Shown piece by piece: positions 34,581 through 46,844 of a stretch of 64,000 bases of DNA. Under the pieces are notes generated by a model that made no database searches, had not been told where the DNA came from, and saw only the letters and a list, made by a program, of their open reading frames with translations. Origin of the DNA: Thuidium tamariscinum (taxonomy: Eukaryota > Streptophyta > Bryopsida > Hypnales > Thuidiaceae); contig OX344754.2 in NCBI GenBank assembly GCA_947034885.2, positions 10,485,001-10,549,000 on the forward strand, in the 5' to 3' direction. Within the stretch, counting starts at the first letter, position 1. Each line of letters opens with the position of its first letter. The position numbers were made by a program, and so were the translations under genes.

Positions 34581-37500
34581 ATGAACATGGGCATGGAAGA
34601 TGAGTCTACTCATGAGACTTTGTGGAGCAATGCCTCAAATTGCATAGGAAACAAGCAGAATGATCATATCATAAATACTCGTCCAAATTTGCAAAGTTCT
34701 TTCCAAGGTGCCCCTGTCAAAGTTTTACACCCAAGTCTTCAAATTCTTGGGTCAAAGGGAGAGTTTGCAGCACAGAAAGAGAATAAGCTTCGATCGGTTG
34801 GTTGTGGAGATGATTCAGGTTACTTAAGAAAACAAGATACTTTCTTTTTGATACTTTTAGCTCCCATTATTGTTTAGTTTCTAATTTTAGAGTTGGAGAA
34901 AGGTGCAGGGGGTTGCGTGGGGAACCTTGACAAGAGCTGCTATGTGTTGGATACCAACAATGGACAAGTTAGTAGTGGATTCAAACAAGATCTACCTAAA
35001 GAATCATTCCCTCATCCAAGCAACCCCAGCTGGTCCTTGAACGCCAATGTATGTAGGAGCTGCTGTGTTCCACTATCACTCAATAACCAAACTATAAACT
35101 CTTGCAATCTATGCATGGCCACCAAAGTTTCCACTCTCCAACAAGGCATCCCGAGGTGAAATTCCATCTCCTTTGTACTACTTTCAATTGCATTGTGGAT
35201 TAATGCTCGACACTTTTAGGCAAGGAGAGTTTAAGGAACCGAGATGGATTAGAGGCTATACGAAGGTACAATATTGTTGGTCATGAAAAATAAGTGCAAA
35301 TAAGGACCTACCACGGTGCGTTAGCAGTGATGGAATACTGACCTATAGTTATGCTTCATGACTTGGTTGCTTTGCCATCACTTGGCATAATCTCCATGTT
35401 GGCAACTTTGAATTATTTAATTATTTTTCTATCTGAAATTTCTCATTCATACCATTCTTACAATTGCCTTCACAACCTTTGGAGATGATGGATGTGGGGC
35501 AGGGCCGTTCATTACATATCTAGTGAGGACATTATGGTGTGTCCAGCTCCTTGGGTTCATGAAGGGAGGGATGAAAGTTACCATATGCCGGACCCTGTAT
35601 ATCCACCAGGTCATTGCAATAGCTTTGCTGATGATTTGGATATGGAAACACAACGCCATCTCGAAGAGCAAATTGCCCAGGAAATTTTGTTGCTAAGTCA
35701 AAAATTAGCAAATCTCCAAGTACGATATGGAGCCAAACGTCCTGTCCACAACAACACGAAACCGGCTGTTTTGAGTTGCCCACTAACCCCTCTTTTGTTA
35801 GACATTACTCGAAGGGATGTAGAGAACAATACTCGTGCTCCCAGTTCTTCAAGAATCACTCATAGGCAACAACTAGAGTCCAGGTCATTGATCTATTTGC
35901 ATTTTTCAATATTAGACTATTTATTCTATTTCCTTATCTAAGTTAACTTTTGGCTATTGTTTTTTTTATTGAAAACACATTTTTACTAGCTAAGTTTGTA
36001 GAAATCTGTCAACATTACTAGTTTTGGTGCTTTGTACTTGGTATGATTGTCTGTGTTGTGTGTTTATTGGTGCATTGTTGAGGAGATGATTGTTCATATA
36101 GTCTAAAGAATGGTACAATTACTAAAGAGTAAGGTGAGTGTAAATGATTTATGTGGAGACACTATATAGAATAGACAGTATTAATTGCTTGATTACCAAA
36201 AATGTCACTAAATTGGCTTAAACATTCAATGTTTACCACTAGATTTAACATGTTTTGTAGAAGTGGAAAAAAGAATCATCAATCTTTTTAAATTTGGCCA
36301 CGTATGATTTTATTGATCCAGAAGCCAAGTGGAAGAAAATAAATTTGGAGTTGGCAGAAATGGTGGGACTAATATCAAGGCTACTGCATCCACCCCTGTA
36401 CATTTTTTAAACAAAGGAAGTAATTCGGGGGTTCAAACAACCTCCAACAAGAGTTTTCTGGTCTCTAGAGCTATGTCGAGACAGATTCCTCATATATCAG
36501 GCAATAGTACATTTGGATCAAGAGCAAGGGCAACTAAATATGGATGTCATGCATTGGGAGCAAATGAGTCGACCTTAATGACAGAAGGAGGCGTTGAAGT
36601 TGAAAAATCAAGCAAAAATTCTAAGATCTTTACTAGTCCTCTTAGGAAACAACGAGATAGAGAGGCTCAAGAGCATGTTGATGAATGTTCTTATTCTGAT
36701 GACATGAAGGAGCTCTTGAAGACCACCGGAGGACCACATGTACAAGGGGATCTTAATGGAAGTAAACGATTTGATTGGGTTAAAACTTTTCGAATTGCTG
36801 GTGTACACGAGACTCAAGATTGCACTGATTGTGTGCAAGATAAGGCATCTTCACTTCACCAAGAAGGTGATGTGTGCGAATGTTTTGCTCCCAACTTTGT
36901 GAACAAATCAATGCAGACTGGAGCTTTGATAGGGGAATGTTGTAATGATGCAAAAACCTCAGGAATTCTACAAGTGCTATATAACCGAAAGAAGACTGGG
37001 AAGCCTCAGACAGTTATCAGACATAGCACTCTTGCCCACATTAAATCAAGACCATCAAATCTTAGAGGCTTGCAACTCTCTAGGAGTGTAGGGGAAGACG
37101 GGTCTTACGATTCTAGACCCTCATCTTTTCCAATTACAATGAAAGCAACTGGAGACAGCGAAAGCAAACTAAAAAGACGACCTGATAGTAGTAGTATGGA
37201 AAACCGACCTGGAAAAAGTGGAAAGAGAACACTCTCACCTGAAGAAATGGGAGGCTTGGACTCCAAAATCAATTATCATTTACTCAAGGCAGGTTTGAGA
37301 CGGGCTCCTTTCCTACGAAACGCTCTAAAAGTGAAGAAGAAGACCTTTGGCTCTAGGAGTCCAAGGAAAGATGGTGGGAAGCGTCTGCGCACTCGAACGT
37401 TGTTGGACTTGAATTTGAAGGCATATTCTACAAAGTTAGTTCCATGTATAGAAAAATTCAATCCATCATGTGAAGAAGGGGTAGATGTGCAATGGCAAAG

Positions 37501-39185
37501 TGAAGTTGCAAACTGTGAAGCGGAGTACGAGACGTTTGTAGAAAGCACTAAAGTTGTTGGATGTGAAAAAGAGACTTTTGAAAATTTGAATAGAGAAGTC
37601 CTTACAAGTGAAGGAGAGGAGTCACAGAAGCAAAGAAATACTACTTGTCTATCCAAAATCTCCCCCTTTGAGGTGAAAGACAAGTTCTCCAAGGCGCCTA
37701 TGTTGAACTTGATGAAAACCCTGCAAGTTCCACGGAAAACGTTCATTAGATGTATTGACTTAGTGGCTGATACAAGGAAGGGAACCCAATTCACCAAGCT
37801 CAATGGACACAAGGCCTGTGGTGTTAGATATTCTTACCGAAGGGTTGATAGCTCAAAGTCACTATTGATGAGTGGTTGTGGACTAGACGAACGTTGTCTA
37901 ATTCAACCTCAAATTAATGAAGGTAAGCTTGTAATTCTAACAATGAACGAGTATACTTTGGATTGTTTAGCACATGGATTATCATCTTATTTATCATAGT
38001 TGGGTACAATTATTGGTGTATGATTCACACTAAAAAAAAAGGGGAAATAACGGGGTGTCATTTTATGCCTCCTTTCTTCTAACTCTTGGTGAGTTATGGT
38101 TTAGAGATGACGAAGTCAAGAGGACTTGTCAAGAAAACTTAGTGTTCTATAGAATATGGAAGGCAATGAAGTCTTGATTAAAGTAAAATAGAAGCATTAA
38201 GTGTATTTATGAGAATTGGAGGTCTATTAGATCATTTTCTAAGGTACCGCTTTTGAAAAAATATGATCACACCCAAGCGTACTGTAGTAGCTATAACTTC
38301 CAGACTTACCCTAAATCCTACTTGCTCTGCTCGATGGGGTTTATGACTTACGAAGATCTTAAAAAACTCCATGAAGTCATGATAGGGGTCTTCAACTACA
38401 AGGGTTTCAATTAAGGCAACTGAGCTTGGAGGAAGAAACTAGAAGAGTACAAGATGTTTGGTTTCTTCTTTTAGGTCCACTATGCTACAATCTAGCTGAT
38501 GCAACCAAAGTAACCTTTGATTGATAGAGCTGCCAATTCTTTTTTAATTGAATACTTAGACTTTATCATCTACTAACCTTCTGTCTTATTTCTTACAAAT
38601 CAAATCTTGGTTCCTATGTTTACAGGCGTTGTCTGCCAGAATACCATGGAGCAACCCCTTCCAAAGTTGAACATAGGTGACTGCAGTGAGCCAGATTCGT
38701 CAAACACTCTAACAACAATGGATGCACAAGATGCCTTGTTGCAATCCAAACCTCCATCCCAAGAATATTCAGAGCTTATGACTAAGGCTGACAAGGATGC
38801 AACTAATGTGGAATCTTCCTCCGTTGTGCCTTCTCAAGTTTCCAACTTGGCATCTGTATTGTCCAGAGTGATTCCAAAGCAGATGGAAAGTATGGATGCA
38901 GCCCAGTTGCGAGCTCGCTGGGCCGATTTGATAGACGCTCTGGAGAAAGAGAGGCTAGGTTTGCCGAAGATCAAGACCAATAGCCGCAAAATGGGAGTCA
39001 TGGGTAGCCCTCGTGACTCAGGTGGAGTGAAACGCATTGCTGAGCAGATGAAGTTTGCACATCATGAGAAAATAGGAAATGCTTTGAACAACAAAGATGG
39101 AATTGCTCAGGCTGAAGATGTCTCTATGACTCGAGCTAGGCCACTTTGGAACAAAGTGGAGCAAAAGCAAGCGGTTGTGTTTTAG
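34581..39185 (+). CDS. Unrecognised large six-exon protein (about 1,020 aa)
   Basis: Exons 34581-34818, 34891-35155, 35220-35265, 35528-35883, 36325-37922 and 38626-39185 all have GT-AG borders and matching phases, giving 1,020 codons. Exon 2 carries a cysteine cluster (VCRSCC, then SCNLCM 13 residues later) that could bind zinc. Exon 4 has DIMVCPAPWVHEG and a probable coiled coil (RHLEEQIAQEILLLSQKLAN). The long exon 5 is basic, Ser-rich and likely disordered, with KLKRRPDSSS as a possible nuclear signal. The end has a compact helical-looking block, ESMDAAQLRARWADLIDALE. I know no family with this order. The acceptor-like AG at 34571-34572 means upstream exons may exist, so the ATG at 34581 is only the first available start. 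A nuclear role is inference. Confidence 0.72.
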
Positions 39186-40833
39186 ACATAAAGAGGTTAT
39201 GTTGAATTCCTTGTGTGTTCAAAATTGAGTTTTCTTCCTTGAACTCTCACGAGATTTGTAACATTTCTTTGATCATCCATGAAGGGATTTGTATGTCACT
39301 TCCTTCCGTGTGAAATGTGTTGCCATGGAGACAAATGTGCCCAACATGGTGTATAAAAGGAATATTAGTGGTGAGATTCAAGCTAAATTTTTTTAAATTT
39401 AGTCATATGATTGGGGATTTTTGTGATTATTGCAAAGCTAATTTGTTTGTCACCTCTTGGTAGCTAGTGATCCTTGGGCTTAGGTTGTTAAGACTAAAGC
39501 GTTTAATGTATTTATGTAGTGTCTACAAGTGATGCTTACATATAGTATAACTATTCATCCATACAGATGAGATGGCTTTGGTAACTAGTGTATGTGAGAT
39601 TAATTTAATTTGTTGCTCTCTATTTGCGTGAGGTTAGGAGTTTGACAATTACACAATATTTTTATCTCTTACCATTCTTTGATGGAAATGTTTTGCTAAT
39701 GTAATTGTTAATAGATTTTATGACCAAGGTTCATAATCAAAACATATTAATTGATAGCGTTCAGGTAGCTTGATTGGTTTGTTTATCATATTGAATTCTA
39801 ACAAATTGTGTGGCCTATGGATGCTTGAGTTTCCACTAAATACGTAGAGACTCTTCTAAAGTAACATTCTCAATGTCATGTACTATCATTGATTGCTACA
39901 CACTTGTTCATATTGAAATGGTATTCAAATTACCATTCACTTCTTCAAATCTGAGACTTTAGTGTTCTAATAAAAAATAATTAAATTATATAGAATTCAA
40001 CATGGAAAGTGAATAGAAGGAAAAACCTCAAGGGTGAGATAATTATTATATAAAATTCAACATGGAAAGTGAGTAGAAGGAAAAACCTCAAGGGTGAGGA
40101 ATAAAAGATAATTATTCTATAGAATTCAATTTAAAAAGTGAGTAAAAAAAACCTCAAGGGTGAGGAATAAAAATCTTAGGAACCCAAGAGCACAACTACA
40201 AAAAGAAAGCCCACCAATATACAATCTCATAGGAAGTACTTCAATCTTTCAACAAAATATAAATCTATAGCTTGGTTGTGCAAACTAACTGTAGATTCTT
40301 CTAATATAGTATAAATTTAATAGTATTCAACTTCAAAAGACATAACATAATAACATCTTTAAAAAAGAATATTTGTCGTCAATATTTAAAATTCAAACCA
40401 TAATTGTAATTATACAATTTTTGAGTGTAGTGACTCCATTCATAATGCTCAGTCAACTTTGAAAACTACAATTTTACCAATAGTTTGTCATATTCTATAT
40501 GTCAACATTAATGTTCATATATTCCATCATTGCTTTGTAGACTTTGATTCAACTAACCTCTTGTTGGACTAATGAAATAACTTAAACTTGTTTGAAAGAA
40601 TCGATTTATGTTTTTACAAGATCTATTCAAAATTGATTTTTGATAGGAACTTATTTAAGTTTTCAATTGTTTGTTCAAGTAATAGATGTTCTTTAGGGAT
40701 TAGAACTATATGGAACATCTTGATATACAAATTTTTCCTAGTAGGGAGCACGTACAATAGTAATGTCACTATATAATGTTATTATTGTGGAAATTGATAC
40801 AATGCAATAATACTTCAACTTGTACTAATTTAA
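39186..40833. other. 3' flank and AT-rich intergenic DNA
   Basis: The first part is the likely 3' untranslated region of the upstream gene. Apart from the tandem repeat at 39991-40168 nothing was recognised. The frame at 40588-40776 is unsupported. Confidence 0.4.
39991..40168. repeat. Three tandem units of 60-70 bp
   Basis: Units begin TAGAATTCAA (39991), TAAAATTCAA (40051) and AGAATTCAAT (about 40120). Each continues with ATGGAAAGTGAGTAGAAGG or a variant and CCTCAAGGGTGAG. The second and third are separated by a slightly longer spacer (GAATAAAAGATAATTATTC). Confidence 0.88.
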
Positions 40834-41755
40834 CCCCTAAAGGACCACAACTACGTTTCCACCAAAACTGCTCCAAAACTGTCATTTCTAGGAGAGCTAC
40901 CAAATTTCAGGAAAAAAACATTTTTTGGCATATGTACCTGTAGGATCTTTTGGTGCACTAGTTTGGAAATATGTAGAAAAAATTTCAGAAATTTCCACCA
41001 TGTAGATTGCAAGATATTAGTGTTTGAAGTTACAAAAATCATTTTTTTTCCACTGCGGAAATCCGGGCAGCTGCACTTCAAAAGGCCACATTTGTATGAA
41101 AAAATGTCCAAAATGGTTGCAACTCTTTAGATTCATTCTCCAATTCAAGTTGGCTACATGCTTGAAAATTTTCATATCATTTGGAATTGTATAACATGTA
41201 CAAAAAAATAGTAAGTAGAAAGAAATAGAGAATGATTCAAAATACAAAAATGGTAACAATTTATTTATTGAATTGAAAAATGCCAATCCCAATGGTTCAA
41301 ATGTTGTAATAAAAAACCTACACCCAATGTTCTTAATTTTTTTCAAAAATATTGAAAATTGAGTAAAATAAAGGACTTCAAAGTTTATTTTAGAGAAAAG
41401 AATCTATAACTACCCGCAAACTAAAATTCTTCATAACTTTTGACTCATTAATTCAAATGGAATGATTCAAAGCTTTCCATGTATATATAAATCTATAAAA
41501 TCAATTTCAAATTTTTATTTCCAAAAAAAGTGATTTTTTTTATCTGCCCGAACTGCCCGGGTTGAGAAACAAACAACATTTTATGCGATAACTTTTCAAC
41601 CATGTAGTCAAAAGTCACGAAAATTGTTGGGCTTTGAAGATACTCCTCGTCCACACCTTCTATTAAAGTTTGGTTCGAAAATATGGAAATTTGTAGCCAC
41701 ATGTACCTGCCCAAAATTGCTATGTTGCCAAAAAGGCATATTGGTCCTTTACGGG
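40834..41755 (+). mobile_element. TTAA-flanked family A element, subtype A1
   Basis: A 922-bp element between TTAA at 40830-40833 and 41756-41759. Ends are CCCCTAAAGGACCA and TTGGTCCTTTACGGG, matching over 14 bp with one change. Same interior and orientation as 17730-18672 (GGGCAGCTGCACTTCA near 41067). Minus-strand open frames inside are chance. Confidence 0.83.
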
Positions 41756-43714
41756 TTAAAGTAGAGTGACTTTGGTAAAATAATGTCACATGGACTAATT
41801 GGGAGCAGTGATCCCAGAACTAGTTTATAGAATTTAGTGTAATATGCTACCTAGTTTAGGGGATTTATTGCAATTTGCTACCTTCAAGATGAATGAGCAT
41901 CAACTTTGGCTATCTTGAGAGAAAGTGGCATTAAAAAATATAGAAAAGAAAGGATTTTGCAAGTTGTAAAGGATAGTGGGGGTTACTAATACCCATAACT
42001 AACTATAGAGATGCTAATTCTAATGTAGAGTAAGTAACAAATTGGCTATCAAATTCTATTGGTTGTTGAAATCTTACCTAAAATTTAATTTTTTCAAGGA
42101 TTATTTCCTATAGAGATTTAACCACTGAAATTTTTTAGTAGTAATGGAGTGAAATTTAGCCAGTTTTGTGAACATTGATTGGGAGAATTAATATCCCATA
42201 AGATCAAAATGCTATCCTAGTCAAACTAAATGCACAATGCACCTAATGAGTCCCTATATACTCTATGCTAATAAGAAAGACTTCTAGGTAATCAGTTAAC
42301 CATTAGTGTATGAAAACTTTTTTAAATAAATTTTGCATTTTTTCACATCAATGTAGAGCTATATTATTAGGCATTTTCATGCTATGGATATTCTAATGGA
42401 CTTGAAATTAGGATTATGTAATGTAAATGTAGAGAATTTTTACTAAAATGATCATTATGAAATGCATGATCATTTTGTAATAACTTCCTACAAGATTTAT
42501 GAACATAAAAATTGATTTCTAGACACTTTGATGTATCCGCATTAATTAATCTACAAGAAAAAATTGAAAAAGAATTTCATTTAGGGGCTTAGAAACTCTC
42601 TATTAAAACCATTATAATATAACTTCTTGAACTAAAAGTTGAAAGTGAGGTAATCACAAATAAATATGAAAAATGTATATAAGGTAAATTTTCTTACACC
42701 TAGCAAAACTTACATTATTATGTCACTACTAAATCTAATTTTTTTGAAAATCTAAATTTAGACTTAGAGTGTTAAAAATCTAATTTGAAATTTTTTAGTG
42801 TTTAAATTATTTATTATATATATAAATTAGAAAACAATTTTAAACTTTGAGTTGAAAAATGTTACTTAGTTTCAACTATAGATGAAAGAATATTTTGCAC
42901 TAAATTATGAAAGCAAGTATGTATCAATGACATCTTACTACAAGCAAGTGTGCAAGGCTATAATAAAAATATATTTGGTAGGTTTCTTAATTCTATGGAT
43001 TTCGAAATTTGGATAGAAATCAATAGTCATACATAGAATTTATAAGGAATAAATATTTCATGAAGCCCATAATTCACAAAAAAGTGTCAAAGTTGCAAAA
43101 ATGTCAAATTTGTGACTATATTTTTTGAGTCTTGGTAGCATAGAAATACCTCATTGACCTCAATTTCATCAAATTGTTCTATGAAGAAAGATTCATGTAT
43201 TATGTTGGATGAATGATAAGTCATTTAAACAAAGCTCTTTTTTGTTGTTTAGAATATGGACTTCAATGATTGAGGGATCAACTTGAGCTAGTACCAAAAA
43301 GAAATGTAGTGGATAAGTTCAATATATTATCTTTTAAAATCTCTCCTGTATAGTTGGATGGCAAACTACACATTTCACATATTTGTGCCTTCACTTGTCA
43401 ATGTAGAAGAATCTCAAGCAAAAAAAAATTAAATTTCATCCATTTTTTGTATACAATTTTGCTAAGGTAGGTAATCCAATAGTGCTACTAATTGTTATAT
43501 TGTTTAAACATTTTCTTTTCTTATTGGCAAGTGAAAGGAGGTTCCAATGCAAAAAAAGAATGTCATATTTGGATGTGGTATATAAAAGTTATAAAGGAGC
43601 AAATTTGATTCTAAAAATGTTTAATCCAAGTAGGTACATAACTGATTTTGGAAATGTACACAGACACTAACAGATGGCGGTTTAAGGTCAGAGGTGCTTT
43701 TGAGTTACCTATCT
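41756..43714. other. AT-rich intergenic DNA, nothing recognised
   Basis: About 2 kb with no gene, RNA or repeat that I could define. The open frame at 43482-43670 is short and Leu/Lys/Phe-rich in the way AT-rich non-coding DNA often is. Confidence 0.4.
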
Positions 43715-44335
43715 TAATATGAGTATAGAAGAGGGCTCATAAACTGCTCAGGCTTTTGCACTGGACTACTAAGAGGCTTTGAAATGGATAGTTGATTGTG
43801 AGAAAATGAATTGTGGATTACATTAAAACATGCCAAAATTTGTTTTTTACTAATTGAATGGATGGTTTCAAAGTCCCAATGGGTTCATTCTTAACTAAGT
43901 GGATAGGTGTCTATTGATTATATTCAAAATAAGAATTGGTTGTTGAACTATCTTCTTTTAAGTGTTAAAAATCCGAAATAATGATTTATTCAAGCATTCA
44001 TTTCAGTTTTAGAAAAGGACGCATTTAGAAACAAATTCTATTACTTTTTACATGTTGCAGTGCTAATAATTGAACCAAGCCAAATTTTTTTCCAAATTGT
44101 GCATGTATGGGTTTGTGAGGCCTTCTAATCACAAATAGAGCCTTATGCCAAATTGTACTTGAAAATTCATAACTAATTCAATAATGTTTTCAAAAATATG
44201 GAATGACTTGTGTTAGATTCCTCATTTATTTCTCTTTCACTGAAAAATGAGCAAAAAATATTACCATCCAAACAAATACATGAAATGGGACCAGCCCTTA
44301 AATGAACGCTTTTTGAGCCTCTTACCTTAGTTAAA
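43715..44335 (+). repeat. Dispersed repeat family C, copy 2
   Basis: Aligns with 9015-9605 in the same orientation, with many substitutions and small gaps. Landmarks include AGAGGGCTC, CAGGCTTTTGCA, GCATGTATGGGTTTGTGAGG and GACTTGTGTTAGATTCCT, ending at GCCTCTTACCTTAG. No termini typical of a known class were identified. Confidence 0.75.
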
Positions 44336-45227
44336 TCACTGGTTTGTTGTCACAATTCCATATTATCGCGTACTTCAATTCTGTGACATTAAAGAGGTCA
44401 TCTTCCGTAGTTAAACTGAAGCGGCAGGATTCGAAAGGGGCTTCTCATTCTGGCCAAGCTCAGCTAAAGACACTCACCTTCAAGTTGCGCATTCCTCCCA
44501 AGAAGCTTTTGTAGAGAATTTTTGACTTAATCTGATACTTGCTTTCATGCGATGCGTACATTTCACATGTCTTGAGGAGAATCGAATAGTTGCGAACGCT
44601 TTTTCTCAAACTTGCGATCCTGTTTCACTCCTATAAGTTGCAAGAATCGTATCCATGGAACGTTAGTACTCAACTTGGCATTCATTCCACGGTTTAAGTA
44701 TTTAGAAAGGCACAATGTCTGTGGATAAAGTTTCGTACAATTCAAATTTCCTGTTTGGAGCAGACAATTTTCCTGTCCTATTTGTATGGTGTAGGGATAA
44801 TGTTTACCAAAAAATAGCTATAGTTCCGTTCTTACAATTCTTGGATTTCGTTTTAGAATATAGTTTTTCGATTCTATTCTTTAGTTACTGTGTTCTTAAG
44901 CTGTAAGCATACAGATAGAACTGGAAAACGTTGAAAGACGTGCAAATTGTTGCTGAATTAGAGTCCGGAGGATGAGAATGTGCCGCTCTCCAGTAACGAA
45001 GGGTTGGAGATGCGGACACTGAGAAAGAATGGGAAAGAATGTTGGCCTTGCTAAAGAGCTCCGTAATTTGGTTCTGATTGATAGAGTATCTTGTGTGAAG
45101 CAATGAGAGAAGGTTCTAGGGTTGTTGACAAACAGAAACTCACTGGGATCTTGTTGATGAACTGCCAGATAATTTTTTTTTCATTTCCTGGTGAATTGAG
45201 GATTGAGCACTTTTGACATCATTCGCA
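44336..45227. other. Flank upstream of the 45.2-kb gene
   Basis: GC content rises compared with the repeats to the left, which fits a promoter and 5' leader. Several short frames on both strands lack support. An upstream non-coding or coding exon of the next gene could lie here. Confidence 0.4.
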
Positions 45228-46811
45228 ATGGTTGGTGAAGTATGCCGATGGCCTATAAAGCGACCTGGCATGGTGTGCATCGGTCCAGCTCGATATGATT
45301 CGCTCTACCTAAATGAGGTTTGTATGACAATCTTTTCATGTGTAGGATGCAGTTGCTCACTGTTGACCATAGTTCATGGTTAGGAAGAACGTTCGAATGC
45401 TCCAGATTCGAGGTTTCGGAATTTCATTGACTTTTTGCTAAGTTCTACATTATTGTGTTTTTGAGCTGTACGTAATCTCAGATGTAATTGGAAAACGTTG
45501 AGAATCGTTCAAATTGATGCTGAGCTAGAAAGTGGGAAGGTTCTAGAAGGCCGATATTCGTAACGATGCTCTATTGCAATTTTGATTGAACTCAGTATGC
45601 ATCATTTAGCAATCGAAATCATACATGGGATGGTTATCAGATAGCTAAATCGAACATCAGAAACGTGAAAATCTCATTGTATTTTCTAGATGAGGAGTTT
45701 TGTGAGCATGGAAATCAAACCTGTTGATCATTGAAACTAACATTACATTTTCAATTTTTGGCACAGTTCGCACCTCCAAAGAGAGAAGATTATCCTACAC
45801 CCAAAACTGGGGGAGGATGGCACCGAAGTGCATCGAGACAAGTTTACACTCACACTCCTTACAAGACAGATAAATCTCTCTACAGGTCAGAATCCTTCTC
45901 CTGGAAGGGTTCTGGAGGGCACTCTTCCTTCACTTTTGGCATTTCGACGTATACATAGGAATCTGCTTTCATTCGGAGATTATTAAAGAGTTCCAGAGAG
46001 ATCACTTTGGTTACAATAGCCAAATTCTTGAGAGATCAATTCTTCAAAGTGGGACGTTGTAGACCACTATTAGTGGTAGTATTGAATCCCATTTCCATTA
46101 ATAGATCAGTGGCCGTATGTATTTAGCCAAATCATGCTGACACCAAGGCAAAACAAGTGTATTGGAAGAGATGAGTTGCTCTTGGTAATAAGGGTCAGCA
46201 TAGGAGACGTCCAGGTATTGTTATCTTCAACCTCTCGAGAGACGCATTGCATTTTTGAGTTACATCAAGAACGTCGTCTTCATAGGAACTGTTTGACTGG
46301 AATGTTGAAGCACAGTCATGATCCAATCTCAATATGTGTTAGTCCCTTGAGCTTCTGGAGTGTGAACTTTTTCAAAGCTATCCAATGAGAACTAACATCT
46401 GAGTTTTTTTGGCTCTGGCTCAGTATAGAATTTGGCCGTGTAAAAGTCCCTGGCCAATCAGATTATGAGCCACTTACGAAGAGGGTACGCTCCTCTAGTA
46501 CTCTCTCCACACTTCCAAGTCACAGCAGAGCTAATTGTGTATGAAACGGTAGTAGTGCACATACCGATTTTGACAATTAATTTCTTATTTGTCTATCAAC
46601 ATGAGCCGGGATGCGAATTCGGTTTTTTGGGTGCCAATATTTGGATAGGGAGCATTTCAAAGAAACAGATAATGTTATGATACCTTTCTTGATAAAATAT
46701 TATAGCCTGATGACCCTCGCAGGTCGTACCTTACATTCCCGTATTTCCTGGTGAACCAGAGTCGAAAAAAGACGTGCGTAATTGTTACAAATCTCTTAGA
46801 TATATGTACAT

Positions 46812-46844
<33 letters not shown>

